This document shows, one piece after another, positions 35,093 to 44,301 of a stretch of 64,000 nucleotides of DNA. The DNA is from Steroidobacteraceae bacterium (GTDB lineage: Bacteria > Pseudomonadota > Gammaproteobacteria > Steroidobacterales > Steroidobacteraceae). The DNA is taken from assembly GCA_019683695.1 (NCBI GenBank), contig JADGHX010000001.1, positions 1 to 64,000 on the forward strand. Reading direction: 5' to 3'. The number at the start of each line of letters is the position of its first letter. Position 1 is the stretch's first letter. The notes under the pieces were generated by a model, which saw only the letters and a list, made by a program, of their open reading frames with translations, ran no database searches and had not been told where the DNA came from. The translations under genes and the position numbers were made by a program.

Positions 35093-36838
35093 ATGCATCA
35101 CGATACCGCGCTCATCGCGCTGCTGGCGGTGGGGTTCGTCCTCGCCTGCGCGCTGGGATTCTTCGCAATCCGGGTGCGGTTGCCCCCGATCGTCGGCTAT
35201 CTCCTGGCCGGCATTGCCGTGGGGCCCTTCACGCCGGGGTTCGTCGGGGACCTCGACATCGCCTCCCAGCTCGCCGAGATCGGGGTGATCCTGCTCATGT
35301 TCGGCGTCGGGCTGCATTTTTCGGTACCGACGCTGCTGTCCGTGCGCTGGATCGCCATCCCGGGTGCGATCGCCCAGATCGCTGTCGCCACAACTATCGG
35401 CACCGCAATGGCGCTCCACTGGGGCTGGAGTTTGGCGAGCGGGCTCGTTCTGGGCCTCGCGCTTTCCGTGGCCAGCACGGTCGTGCTCCTGCGGGCGCTC
35501 GAGCAGCGCAACGAGCTGGGCTCTCCGCACGGGCGCATCGCAGTCGGCTGGCTCATCGTGGAGGACCTCGTCACGGTCCTTGCGCTCGTGTTGCTGCCGG
35601 CCCTGGCGCATTCGGTGCCGGGGGGCGCGCGCGATGAGCTCGATGTGCCTCTGCTGCTCGAGAATCTGGGTCTCACGATCGGGAAGATCGGGCTCTTCAT
35701 CGGCCTCATGCTGATCGGCGGCCGGCGCATCGTGCCGTGGCTGCTGGAGCAGGTCGCGCGCACGGGCTCGCGCGAGCTCTTCACGCTGGCCGTGCTCGCG
35801 TGTGCCCTGGGCATTGCATACGGGTCGGCGGCGCTCTTCGACGTCTCTTTCGCGCTTGGCGCGTTCTTCGCCGGCGTGCTGCTTTCGGAATCCGACCTCA
35901 GCCATCAGGCCGCGGCGGATTCGCTTCCGCTGCAGGATGCGTTCGCGGTGCTGTTCTTCGTCTCGGTGGGCATGCTCTTCGATCCGCGGATCCTGGTGGA
36001 GCAGCCGTTTGCCGTTCTGGCCGTGCTGCTGGTCATCGTGATCGGGAAGTCCGTGGCTGCATTCATCATCGTGCTGCTGTTCAGGCACCCCGTATCGACC
36101 GCGCTCACGATCTCCGCAAGCCTTGCGCAGATCGGCGAGTTCTCGTTCATCCTCGCAGCGCTGGGCGTGAGCCTGGGGCTGCTGCCCACGGAAGGGCGTG
36201 ACCTGATTCTGGCGGGCTCGCTCATCTCGATTACGCTCAATCCATTTGTCTTCGCGGCCATCACGCCGCTCACGCGATGGGTGCGCGAGAGACCATGGCT
36301 CTCGTCGAAGCTCGAGCACGGGGCCGCGCGGCTTGCGACACTGCCGGATCACCTGCGTTCCAACGGATTGCGTGACCACGCCATCATCGTGGGTTACGGG
36401 CGAGTAGGCAGCATGATTGGTACGGCGCTCGCTGGTGAACGCGTGCCGTTCGTCGTCATCGAGCGCGATCTGCACCTGGTGGAATCACTGCGCCAGCGCG
36501 GCGTGAAAGCCATCTACGGAGATGCCTCCGCCACAGGCGTGCTGGAGCATGCTGGCATCGACTCTGCCAAGCTGCTGGCGGTGGCCTCGCCAGACAGCTA
36601 CGCGGCGCGCCGCGCGCTGGAGCTTGCCCGCAAGCGCAACCCGCGCATCGACACAGTGGTGCGCACGCATAGCGAGCACGAGCTCTCGTATTTCGAGCGG
36701 CAGGGCGTGGGCCGCGTCGTCATGGGCGAACTCGAGCTGGCGCTCGGAATGACGGAGTACGCCCTGCAGAGTCTCGGTCTCACGGAGCAGCGTTCGCGAA
36801 TGGTGGCGCAGGGCCTGCGCGCCGCGCCCGAAACATAA
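35093..36838 (+). CDS. Monovalent cation:proton antiporter-2 family protein (KefB/YbaL-like)
   Basis: A 581-residue transporter. About twelve membrane helices (1-400) begin ALIALLAVGFVLACALGFFAIRVRLPPIVGYLLAGI. A C-terminal RCK/TrkA-N domain (about 410-540) starts HAIIVGYGRVGSMIGTAL and continues FVVIERD and AIYGDASATGVLEHAGI. Such proteins exchange K+ or Na+ for protons under nucleotide or glutathione-adduct control; YbaL of E. coli is closest in layout. It starts at the ATG at 35093; the longer upstream frame overlaps the DUF4124 gene on the other strand. It is convergent with ubiK. Confidence 0.9.
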   Translation: MHHDTALIALLAVGFVLACALGFFAIRVRLPPIVGYLLAGIAVGPFTPGFVGDLDIASQLAEIGVILLMFGVGLHFSVPTLLSVRWIAIPGAIAQIAVATTIGTAMALHWGWSLASGLVLGLALSVASTVVLLRALEQRNELGSPHGRIAVGWLIVEDLVTVLALVLLPALAHSVPGGARDELDVPLLLENLGLTIGKIGLFIGLMLIGGRRIVPWLLEQVARTGSRELFTLAVLACALGIAYGSAALFDVSFALGAFFAGVLLSESDLSHQAAADSLPLQDAFAVLFFVSVGMLFDPRILVEQPFAVLAVLLVIVIGKSVAAFIIVLLFRHPVSTALTISASLAQIGEFSFILAALGVSLGLLPTEGRDLILAGSLISITLNPFVFAAITPLTRWVRERPWLSSKLEHGAARLATLPDHLRSNGLRDHAIIVGYGRVGSMIGTALAGERVPFVVIERDLHLVESLRQRGVKAIYGDASATGVLEHAGIDSAKLLAVASPDSYAARRALELARKRNPRIDTVVRTHSEHELSYFERQGVGRVVMGELELALGMTEYALQSLGLTEQRSRMVAQGLRAAPET

Positions 36839-36861
36839 CGCGAAGCGGCTCCGCGCCCGGC

Positions 36862-37176
36862 CTACAGGCCGGGATCGATGACGTCGTTGCCGGCTGATGA
36901 GCCCGGTGCGCCCGCGGGCCCGGTGGGCGACGTGCCGGCCGCGAGACCCTCCAGCGCTCTCACCTTCTCCTCGAGCGCCTCGAGCTTGGCGCGAGTGCGC
37001 TCGAGCACCTTCGTCTGCGCATCGAATTCGTCCCGGGTGACCATGTCGAGCTTCGCGAGGCTGGAGCGGAGCACCGCCCGGAAGTTGGCTTCGAGGTCCT
37101 GCTGCATGCCCCGCAATGCCGGCGGCACGCTCTCGAACAGTCTGCGGGCGATCTCGTCGATCCGGATTTGCTCCAT
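36862..37176 (-). CDS. ubiK: Ubiquinone biosynthesis accessory factor UbiK
   Basis: A 104-residue membrane-fusogenic (BMFP/YqiC) family protein. The N-terminal amphipathic helices are EQIRIDEIARRLFESVPPALRGMQQDLEANFRAVLRS. A coiled-coil (about 50-78, VLERTRAKLEALEEKVRALE) and a disordered Gly/Pro tail follow. UbiK partners UbiJ in the Ubi metabolon. The DMVTRDEFDAQTKVL segment is typical. It lies 31 kb from ubiEJB, beside amtB, a frequent gammaproteobacterial location. GGAG precedes the ATG. Confidence 0.93.
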   Translation of the reverse strand: MEQIRIDEIARRLFESVPPALRGMQQDLEANFRAVLRSSLAKLDMVTRDEFDAQTKVLERTRAKLEALEEKVRALEGLAAGTSPTGPAGAPGSSAGNDVIDPGL

Positions 37177-37233
37177 GACGCTTCACTCCCGGGGCACGCG
37201 CTGCCCCGTCTTGACGCATGCGCACCGCAGCTG

Positions 37234-37248
37234 GCGCCAAAACGGTGC
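37234..37248 (+). promoter_or_regulatory. NtrC-like binding site upstream of amtB
   Basis: GCGCC-AAAAC-GGTGC matches the NtrC dyad GCACC-N5-GGTGC with one mismatch. It sits about 55-70 bp upstream of the -24/-12 promoter, a usual distance for an enhancer. A flanking extended dyad (TGGCGC...GCGCCA) overlaps it. Confidence 0.6.
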
Positions 37249-37301
37249 GCCACCCGCGGCTCGACGCGCGCAAGGCTTGGAAACTTCACCAGAAATACAC
37301 A

Positions 37302-37317
37302 TGGCACGGAATCTGCA
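37302..37317 (+). promoter_or_regulatory. Sigma-54 (-24/-12) promoter of amtB
   Basis: TGGCACG-N4-CTGCA matches the RpoN consensus TGGCACG-N4-TTGCA with one mismatch, with the GG and GC dinucleotides exactly 12 bp apart. It lies about 120 bp before the amtB ATG and downstream of an NtrC-like site, implying nitrogen-limited expression. Confidence 0.8.
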
Positions 37318-37434
37318 CTTTGCCTGCGCGCTTCGCAAGCATACGCACGCCCGATGCGCGCGTCTGCGGGTGTTCGTGGCGCGAAGCACTCGACAACGCA
37401 GATTACGAACTCGAACAGCCCTCCGGGAGAGACC

Positions 37435-38871
37435 ATGCGCACTGTTCCAACGAAAACGACATTACAGCGACTCAGCCTGGTAACAGGTGTCGCTCTCGCG
37501 GCACTCGCCCCCGCTCTCGGCCTCGCGCAGGACGCGGCGCCCCCCACACCGGACAAGGGCGACACGGCGTGGATGCTCACATCCACCGCTCTCGTGCTCT
37601 TCATGGCGGTGCCCGGCCTGGCCTTGTTCTACGGCGGCCTGGTGCGCTCGAAGAACATGCTCTCGGTGCTGATGCAGGTGTTCGTCACCTTCGCGCTCAT
37701 CAGCGTTCTGTGGTTCGTCTACGGCTACTCGCTGGCGTTCACGGGCGGGAATGAGTTCATCGGCGGCTTCGACCGGCTGTTCCTGAGCGGCGTGTTCAAT
37801 TCCGAGAGCGGCGCGTTCTCGCTCGGGGCCACGTTCAGCAAGAACACCCCGATGTACGAGGTGGTGTTCGTGGCGTTCCAGGCCACGTTCGCGGCCATCA
37901 CCTGCGCGCTGGTCGTGGGCTCGCTCGTGGAGCGCGTGAAGTTCTCGAGCATCCTGCTCTTCCTCGTGATCTGGTTCACCTTCAGCTACCTGCCGATCGC
38001 GCACATGGTGTGGTTCTGGGCGGGCCCGGACGCCTACACGAGCGCGGATGTGGTGGACGCCCAGAACGCCACGGCGGGCCTCATCTGGCAGTGGGGCGGC
38101 CTCGACTTCGCGGGCGGCACGGTCGTGCACATCAACTCGGGCGTCGCCGGCCTCGTCGCCGCGTTCGTGCTCGGCAAGCGCCTCGGGCTCGGCAAGGAGT
38201 CGTTCACTCCGCACAGCCTCACGCTCACGATGGTGGGTGCCGCGATGCTGTGGTTCGGCTGGTTCGGCTTCAATGCCGGCTCGGCGCTCGAAGCGGGTGG
38301 CTCGGCTGCTCTTGCGTTCCTCAACACCTACATCGCGACCGCAGCTGCCATCGTGGCGTGGGTCCTGGCGGAGTGGATCATCAAGGGCAAGCCTTCCATG
38401 CTCGGTGCCGCGTCGGGCGCTGTCGCGGGTCTCGTCGCGATCACACCGGCCGCGGGCAACGTCGGTGTGCCGGGAGCCTTCATCATCGGCATCGGTGCGG
38501 GCCTCGTGTGCCTGTGGGGCGTGACGGGTCTCAAGCGGCTCATCGGTGCGGACGATGCGCTCGATGTGTTCGGCATTCACGCGGTGGGCGGCATCTTCGG
38601 CGCCTTGATGACGGGCATCTTCAACGCCCCGAGCCTCGGCGGCCCCGGTCTGGTGACGGACTGGGTGAACGTGACGGTCGGCTATCCGGGCATCGGCACG
38701 CAGTTCCTCATCCAGCTGAAGGCCGTGCTGCTGGCGGTGGTCTGGTCGGCGGTCGTCGCCGGCGCCGCCGCGCTGATCGTGAAGTACACGCTGGGCCTGC
38801 GTGTGTCGGAGGAAGAAGAACGCGAAGGCCTCGACATCACCGCGCACGGCGAGCGCGCGTACACCAACTGA
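37435..38871 (+). CDS. amtB: Ammonium transporter AmtB
   Basis: A 478-residue Amt-family channel. A signal sequence (ending near LGLAQD, residue about 32) is followed by eleven predicted helices. Family motifs include TAWMLTSTALVLFMAVPGLALFYGGLVRSKN, DFAGGTVVHINSGVAGL (pore His in VVHINSG), and GWFGFNAGSAL, with DVFGIHAVGGIFGAL carrying the second pore His. GGGAGA precedes the ATG. A sigma-54 promoter and NtrC-like site lie upstream. No glnK gene is adjacent, although glnK-amtB is the common arrangement, so its PII regulator must be elsewhere. Confidence 0.96.
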   Translation: MRTVPTKTTLQRLSLVTGVALAALAPALGLAQDAAPPTPDKGDTAWMLTSTALVLFMAVPGLALFYGGLVRSKNMLSVLMQVFVTFALISVLWFVYGYSLAFTGGNEFIGGFDRLFLSGVFNSESGAFSLGATFSKNTPMYEVVFVAFQATFAAITCALVVGSLVERVKFSSILLFLVIWFTFSYLPIAHMVWFWAGPDAYTSADVVDAQNATAGLIWQWGGLDFAGGTVVHINSGVAGLVAAFVLGKRLGLGKESFTPHSLTLTMVGAAMLWFGWFGFNAGSALEAGGSAALAFLNTYIATAAAIVAWVLAEWIIKGKPSMLGAASGAVAGLVAITPAAGNVGVPGAFIIGIGAGLVCLWGVTGLKRLIGADDALDVFGIHAVGGIFGALMTGIFNAPSLGGPGLVTDWVNVTVGYPGIGTQFLIQLKAVLLAVVWSAVVAGAAALIVKYTLGLRVSEEEEREGLDITAHGERAYTN

Positions 38872-39301
38872 TCGCATGCTGACAGATGCGGCGGGCTGTT
38901 CCCGCCGCACCGCGCATCGACTCGCAGGGGGCGGAAAACCGCCCCCTTTTTTATTGTGCGCCCAGCATGAGCACATACCTTGAGGCGCAAGTTCTCTCTC
39001 TCAGATCGTCGAAACCGATGCGAAGCGCAACCGGTCAACCGGCGCGGGAAGAAAGCGCAGAGCAAACCTGCAAGCCGACGGTGTGGCCGCGGCTCGCCGC
39101 GTGCCTCCGCGCCCCCGATGCCGATTGAAGCAATCGATTACCACCGCACGCGGCCGCCTTGACGCGGTGAGTCCGGCCGCGATCAACGCATTTCTGCGCG
39201 TTTCCATCGCGTATGCACGCGGCGAAGGAGTGCGCGGCGACCTAGCCTGTGCGCACTGGACACCGCGCAATCTCGCGCGCAAGCGATCTCATCGAATCAC
39301 G
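38872..39301. other. Intergenic stretch between amtB and comM
   Basis: The 5' part holds two hairpins including the amtB terminator. The remaining 340 bp shows no convincing gene. The comM frame stays open through it, but it lacks the family N-terminus and a ribosome binding site. Confidence 0.45.
38888..38953 (+). terminator. Intrinsic terminator of amtB, preceded by a second hairpin
   Basis: GGGGGCGG (38927-38934), an AAAA loop, CCGCCCCC (38939-38946), then six T form a strong rho-independent terminator. Just upstream GCGGCGGG and CCCGCCGC (within 38888-38908) form another stem without a U-tract. Confidence 0.88.
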
Positions 39302-40867
39302 ATGCAAGTTGCCCGAATTGCCAGCCGCGCACAGCTTGGTCTGCATGCACCGCTCGTGCACGTGGAAGTGCATCTGGACAGCGGGCTGCCCACGTTCTCC
39401 ATCGTGGGGCTCGCGGCCACTGCAGTGAAGGAAAGCAAGGAGCGCGTGCGTTCCGCTCTCGCGAACTCGAGCTTCCAGTTCCCCGCGGGCCGCATCACCG
39501 TGAATCTCTCGCCGGCGGATATTCCCAAGGAAGGCGGTCGATTTGATCTGCCCATCGCGCTCGCGCTTCTCATCGCCTCCGGGCAAATGAAGCTGGCAGA
39601 GGCCGCAGGCGGCCAGGCGCTCGAGCGCTGCGAGTTCTATGGCGAGCTTGCGCTCAGCGGTGAGCTGAAACCGGTGAAGGGCCTGCTGCTGGCGGCCGCG
39701 CATGCGGCGCAAGTGGGGCATCAGGTCATCGTGCCGCATGAGAACGTCGCCGAGGCCTGCATCACGGCACGCACGGGCGTCTTCGGCGCCCGTCATCTGC
39801 TGGAGGTGTGCCGGCACGTGCAGGGAATCGAGCTACTCACTGAAGCGCGGAAGAACGGTGCACTCCACGCCATCGCATCGGAAATTCACGATCAGGCAAC
39901 GGGCCCGCAGACAGGAGACCCCGAGCCCGACCTGCACGACGTTCGCGGCCAGTTGCAGGCCAAGCGCGCGCTGCTGATTGCGGCGGCGGGCGGCCACAGT
40001 CTGCTGCTCGTCGGGCCGCCGGGCTCTGGCAAGAGCATGCTCGCGCAGCGTCTGCCTGGCTTGCTGCCGCCTCTGGATGATGCGGAGGCACTCGAAGTGG
40101 CGATGATCGCATCGGCGAGCACAGCCGGTTTCGATCTGCGCACGTATGGCCGCCGGCCGTTCCGCTCGCCCCATCACTCCGCGTCGATGTACGCGATCAT
40201 CGGCGGCGGTTCACAGGCGCGGCCCGGAGAAGTGAGCCTCGCGCACCGTGGTGTGCTCTTTCTGGACGAGCTGCCGGAATTCGACCGCCGCGCGCTCGAA
40301 GCGCTGCGCGAGCCGATGGAAACCGGCGCTGTCGCGGTTTCGCGCGTGGCGTTTCAGGCCGAGTATCCGGCGGAATTTCAGCTCGTGGTGGCCATGAACC
40401 CGTGCCCCTGCGGCTATCTCGGCGATGTGAACGAACGCTGCGAATGCCCGCCCGGCCGCATCGCGCAATATCGTGCGCGTGTGTCCGGCCCCTTGCTGGA
40501 TCGCATCGACCTGCGCATCGTCGTCCCCACGCTGCGCGGTCATGAGTTGATGCACGACTTGCCGCCGGGCGAGTCCACGGCCGAAGCCGCGGCACGTGTG
40601 CGCGCCGCGCGCGCCATTCAGCTCGCGCGTGCTCGGGTGCTGAATGCGCGGCTGCCGATCAACGATCTGCATCGCTTCTGCCAGCTCGATTCGGAAGGAG
40701 AACAGCTCTTCTGGCGGAGCCACGCGCGGCTTGGCGTGTCCGCGCGTGCGTACCATCACACGCTGCGCGTCGCCCGCACCATCGCGGACCTGGAGGGCAG
40801 CGAGCCGATCCGCGCGATCCACGTTGCCGAGGCCTTGCAGCTGCGCCGCGGCCTCGAGCCGGGGTAA
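39302..40867 (+). CDS. comM: ComM/YifB family Mg-chelatase-like AAA+ ATPase
   Basis: A 521-residue protein. The N-terminal ChlI domain (VEVHLDSGLPTFSIVGLAATAVKESKERVRSAL) precedes the Mg-chelatase ATPase domain, with Walker A GPPGSGKS, Walker B GVLFLDELPEF and a Cys-rich loop NPCPCGYLGDVNERCECP. A C-terminal Mg-chelatase domain follows. ComM is a hexameric helicase that promotes branch migration during natural transformation and is widely conserved. The start at ATG 39302 matches the family N-terminus; no good ribosome binding site is seen. It is convergent with the ABC ATPase gene. Confidence 0.93.
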   Translation: MQVARIASRAQLGLHAPLVHVEVHLDSGLPTFSIVGLAATAVKESKERVRSALANSSFQFPAGRITVNLSPADIPKEGGRFDLPIALALLIASGQMKLAEAAGGQALERCEFYGELALSGELKPVKGLLLAAAHAAQVGHQVIVPHENVAEACITARTGVFGARHLLEVCRHVQGIELLTEARKNGALHAIASEIHDQATGPQTGDPEPDLHDVRGQLQAKRALLIAAAGGHSLLLVGPPGSGKSMLAQRLPGLLPPLDDAEALEVAMIASASTAGFDLRTYGRRPFRSPHHSASMYAIIGGGSQARPGEVSLAHRGVLFLDELPEFDRRALEALREPMETGAVAVSRVAFQAEYPAEFQLVVAMNPCPCGYLGDVNERCECPPGRIAQYRARVSGPLLDRIDLRIVVPTLRGHELMHDLPPGESTAEAAARVRAARAIQLARARVLNARLPINDLHRFCQLDSEGEQLFWRSHARLGVSARAYHHTLRVARTIADLEGSEPIRAIHVAEALQLRRGLEPG

Positions 40868-40918
40868 TCAACACAAGCGGCCGCCGCCACTGCCCCGCCC
40901 GGATCAGTGGCGCCTGTT

Positions 40919-41614
40919 TCAGGCGGCCGATCTCGTTTCCGCCTCGATGAGCTGGCCCTTGTCGAGGTGCACTTGCCGGGACGCGTACTCGGCCGCTTTC
41001 GGATCGTGCGTGACCATGATGATGGTCTTGTTCTGTGTGCGGTTCAGCGTGCGCATGAGGTCCAGGATTTCCTCGGCGGTGTGCCGGTCGAGATCGCCGG
41101 TGGGCTCGTCGCACACGAGGAGCCGCGGGTCCGCGACGAGCGCGCGCGCGATCGCGACGCGCTGCTGCTGACCGCCGGAGAGCTCTGAAGGCTTGTGGGT
41201 CGCGCGTTCGCTCAGACCGACGAGCTGCAGTGCCGCCTGCACGTTCTGCCGGCGGCGCGCGCGAGAGAGGTTCGTGAGCAGCAGGGGCAGCTCCACGTTC
41301 CGCTCGGCAGAGAGCATTGGCATGAGGTTGTAGAACTGGAACACGAAGCCCACGTTCCGCGCCCGCCACTTCGCGAGCTGGCGATTGGAGAGCTGATCGA
41401 TGCGCTCGCCGCCCACGAGGATCTCGCCTTCATCGGGCCGGTCCAGGCCGCCGATCAGGTTGAGCAACGTCGTCTTGCCGGAGCCGGAAGGTCCCATGAG
41501 CGCGAGGAACTCGCCCGCCTCGATCTCGAGATTCAGCCCATGCAGCACTTCCACCTTCTGCTTGCCGCGGGTGTAGCGCTTCACCACATTCTTCACGGAC
41601 ACGAGCGTCGTCAT
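40919..41614 (-). CDS. ABC transporter ATP-binding protein (MacB/LolD type)
   Basis: A 231-residue ATPase. Walker A is GPSGSGKT (41-48), followed by the Q-loop in FVFQFYNLMP, the signature LSGGQQQR, Walker B LLVCDEPTGDLD and the switch His in VTHDP. The type serves FtsX-like permeases of macrolide, lipoprotein or peptide exporters. Its ATG overlaps the stop of the upstream adaptor gene (ATGA). No permease gene follows: the next gene is comM on the opposite strand. The transporter therefore lacks its membrane subunit locally. Confidence 0.92.
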   Translation of the reverse strand: MTTLVSVKNVVKRYTRGKQKVEVLHGLNLEIEAGEFLALMGPSGSGKTTLLNLIGGLDRPDEGEILVGGERIDQLSNRQLAKWRARNVGFVFQFYNLMPMLSAERNVELPLLLTNLSRARRRQNVQAALQLVGLSERATHKPSELSGGQQQRVAIARALVADPRLLVCDEPTGDLDRHTAEEILDLMRTLNRTQNKTIIMVTHDPKAAEYASRQVHLDKGQLIEAETRSAA

Positions 41615-42906
41615 GAGCGTTCTCCTTCCTGAGCGGCTTCGTCGGTTACGACATGGATCTTCGCGCCATCACTGAGTGCATCGAGATTTCCCACGGCCAC
41701 GCGCATGCCCCCCACCAGGCCGGACAGCACGAGCTGCCCGTCCTGCGTCCGCGCGCCGAGGCGCACGACCCGTCGTTCGACGGTGTCGTCGCTGGTTATG
41801 ACGAACACCGTGCCGTTGTCCCCATTCGCCTTCACGGCTTCCGCCGGAACGATCACCGCATGCACGGGCTGGGTGCTGTTGCCCTCGGTGGTCGTCGGTG
41901 TACTGAGGAACGACACGCGCGCACCCATGTCCGGCAGGATGCGGGCATCGCGCTCCTTGAAGCCCACCCGCACTTTCACGGTGGCTTTCGAGCGATCCGC
42001 CGTCGGGATGACGGCGATCACGTTCGCGGGAATCTCCCAGTCCGGGTACGCGTTGAGCTTGATGGTGGCGGGCTGGTCGGGATGGACGCGATTGATGAAG
42101 TTCTCGCTCACGTCCACTTCCACCTCGAGCGAGTCCATGTCCACGATCGTGCCGATGCCGGTGCGCGTGAAGCCGCCGCCCGCCGTCGAAGGCGAGACGA
42201 TCTCACCGGGCTGCGCGGCTTTCACGGTCACGATGCCGCCGAACGGTGCGCGCACGATGGTGTCTTCGAGATTGCGCTCGGCCACCTCGACACCGGCGCG
42301 CGCCAGCTCCACCGCCCGAAGTCGCACTTCGTAATCCGCCTGCGCCGCATTGAACGTTGCGCGTGCGGTGTCGAAAGCCTGCGCACTGATGACGCCAGCT
42401 TTCATCTGCTGCTCATTGCGCTGGAAGATGGGCGTGGCGTCAGCAAGTGCGATTCGCGCTGCTTCGAGGCTGGCTTCCGCCTGCGCAAGCTGGGCGCGCG
42501 CCTGATCCAGCATCGCACGGGCGTTTGAGTCGTCGAGCCGTGCGATGATCTGATCCTTCTCGACGCGCTGGCCCTCCTCGATCGCCACTTCCACGACCCG
42601 TCCGATGGTCTTCGCAGACACCGTCGCGAGGCGGCGCGCCACCACGTATCCCGAGGCATCGAGCATCGATGCGCCGGCGGAGGCCGACCCGGAAGACTCC
42701 CCCGAGCGGGCGACCTCCCGTGCGACGGCCGCCTGCACGGGAATGCCCGACGGCCGACCGAACGCCCACCAACCCGCCGCAGCAGTCAAGGCGAGCACGA
42801 GCACGATGCTGCCGACGATGAGAATCCAGGGCCGTGACTCGCCATCGGCGACCTCGGTCGTGCGATCGATACGCAGCTGATCCAGTAATACGTTCTTGTC
42901 GTCCAT
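41611..42906 (-). CDS. Periplasmic adaptor (HlyD/RND-type membrane fusion protein)
   Basis: A 431-residue adaptor. A short cytoplasmic N-terminus precedes one TM helix (about 28-50, ILIVGSIVLVLALTAAAGWWAF). Then come the lipoyl half-motif (VVEVAIEEGQRVEKDQIIARLDD), a coiled hairpin (about 130-215), the second lipoyl half (IVRAPFGGIVTVKAAQPGEIVSP), a beta-barrel and a membrane-proximal domain. It would couple the ABC ATPase and an absent permease to an outer-membrane channel. The longer upstream frame has no homology-like content. The start is the ATG at 42906; GGAG lies somewhat far upstream. Confidence 0.9.
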   Translation of the reverse strand: MDDKNVLLDQLRIDRTTEVADGESRPWILIVGSIVLVLALTAAAGWWAFGRPSGIPVQAAVAREVARSGESSGSASAGASMLDASGYVVARRLATVSAKTIGRVVEVAIEEGQRVEKDQIIARLDDSNARAMLDQARAQLAQAEASLEAARIALADATPIFQRNEQQMKAGVISAQAFDTARATFNAAQADYEVRLRAVELARAGVEVAERNLEDTIVRAPFGGIVTVKAAQPGEIVSPSTAGGGFTRTGIGTIVDMDSLEVEVDVSENFINRVHPDQPATIKLNAYPDWEIPANVIAVIPTADRSKATVKVRVGFKERDARILPDMGARVSFLSTPTTTEGNSTQPVHAVIVPAEAVKANGDNGTVFVITSDDTVERRVVRLGARTQDGQLVLSGLVGGMRVAVGNLDALSDGAKIHVVTDEAAQEGERS

Positions 42907-43573
42907 CAGCCCATCAGCTCCGAGGCGCGAGGAACCCCCGCGGGAGACCGAGCCGTTGTCGTCCCCCGCAAATGGCGAGCCAGCTGTCCTGTGTCTACGG
43001 TTCGATCCGGGCGAGCCGATCGATGTTGAGCAGGAGCAGACCGTGGAAGTGCATGACGCGAGCCTCGTCCCGCAGGCTCCGGATATCCGCCACCGTCTGC
43101 TGTTTGCGCTGACGCCTACCCCCCGGGACGAAGCATAGTCAATCATCCCTGCCCTCGACAAAGTCGATACGACCAAGGGCAACATGTGGATCCGTCGATG
43201 CGACGCCGGTGACGCGGGTCGCAACCCGTACGCCTGCCATCGAGTTGAGTGAGCGTGCTCACCAGCCAGTCGCGCGCAATGGCGCGTCTCCGGCGGCCGC
43301 TCGTGGGGTCGAGGAAGTACGTTGCACCCACGTGAATCCGACGCCTGCCGGTGCGCGCACTCATTTCCAGCGCTGTGTCGGGACGATCTGCGGCGGCGGA
43401 CTATCCACCCATTGCCCGGCCCGGTCTGCGGGAACTGCGGAACTTCGCCGGGGCGAAGGGTTGCGCCTTGCCGGCCACCCGCGGGAGCGCCAAAAGAATG
43501 CGGCCGCCGACGCTCGAGCGCGGGCGGCCGCGGGTTCATCTCGAGAGCCGCCTCGAAACGGCGGCTCGTGTCT
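42907..43573. other. 667-bp stretch without a recognised gene
   Basis: The left part should hold the adaptor promoter. An 80-codon plus-strand frame (42896-43138, TTG start) and a 73-codon minus-strand frame (43143-43364) exist, but neither shows a domain or a good ribosome binding site. The plus-strand one has a fairly natural acidic composition and might be a remnant. An 8-bp hairpin at 43545-43567 (GAGCCGCC/GGCGGCTC) near the cytochrome gene's 3' end is a possible terminator without a U-tract. Confidence 0.45.
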
Positions 43574-44095
43574 TTACTGAACCATCTCGACCATGTGGTC
43601 GACGGCCTGCTTCACGACATCATCCGGCACGTCCGTGCGGCCGCCCTTGGGAGGCATCATGCCCGCGCTGCCCGTGAAGCCGTGGATGGCGTGGTCGTAC
43701 AGCACGGCCTTGCCTTTGGCGATGCGCGGCTGCCACGCGGCCGCGTCCCCGGCCTTGGGTGCGCCGCCAATGCCCGCGCCGTGGCAGGCCTTGCAGGCCT
43801 GCTCATAGAGCTCCGTGCCATTCGTCGGAACGGCAGGGCCCGCGCCCGCTCCGCCCGCGCTGCTCGTGGGCTTGATGGCCAGCGCCGAGTTGTCCTGCCC
43901 CGCGACGGCGACGCGCGCGAACGGCTGCAAGCGCTGGTTCACGCCCTGCAGGTATTCCTTCTCCACGAGCACCTGGCGCTCCTGCGTGTGGCTCGCGACC
44001 ACGCGCGCCAGCGCGAACAGACCGATGGCGATCGCCACCAGAAGACCGATGACGAGGCTGAAAACATTGAAAAAATGGGTGTCCTGCTTGCTCAC
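43574..44095 (-). CDS. Membrane-anchored cytochrome c5 family protein
   Basis: A 173-residue mono-haem protein. An uncleaved N-terminal TM anchor (about 9-32, FNVFSLVIGLLVAIAIGLFALARV) is followed by an Ala/Gly linker and a haem site CKACH (Cys101, Cys104, His105). The axial Met lies in GMMPPKGG (about 146). It is a periplasmic electron carrier of the c5 type. The start is the GTG at 44095. The next gene upstream on the same strand is about 200 bp beyond and unrelated. Confidence 0.9.
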   Translation of the reverse strand: MSKQDTHFFNVFSLVIGLLVAIAIGLFALARVVASHTQERQVLVEKEYLQGVNQRLQPFARVAVAGQDNSALAIKPTSSAGGAGAGPAVPTNGTELYEQACKACHGAGIGGAPKAGDAAAWQPRIAKGKAVLYDHAIHGFTGSAGMMPPKGGRTDVPDDVVKQAVDHMVEMVQ

Positions 44096-44301
44096 AATGC
44101 TGCTCGTGACGAAGGGCTGGGCTCTGATCGGCGGCGAAGTATAGCGGCACCGGGCATTCCCCGTAAGAAACCGCGCCTCGGCGGTCGCGATCGGCTGCCG
44201 GGCGCTTCAAGGCCCGGTAGCCCCGTGACTCGTGCCCGGCACGCGCCCCAGGCATGCGCTCGCGTTCGCGTCCATCGCACGGCCGCGGTCAGGCAGAGCG
44301 G

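Noticed and set aside
37177-37434. Searched for a glnK gene between ubiK and amtB
   Set aside because: The interval is 258 bp, holds the RpoN promoter and shows no PII-like sequence in any frame.
42896-43138. 80-codon plus-strand frame between the adaptor and cytochrome c5 genes
   Set aside because: TTG start without a ribosome binding site, overlap with the divergent adaptor start, and no recognisable family. It was kept only as a remark.
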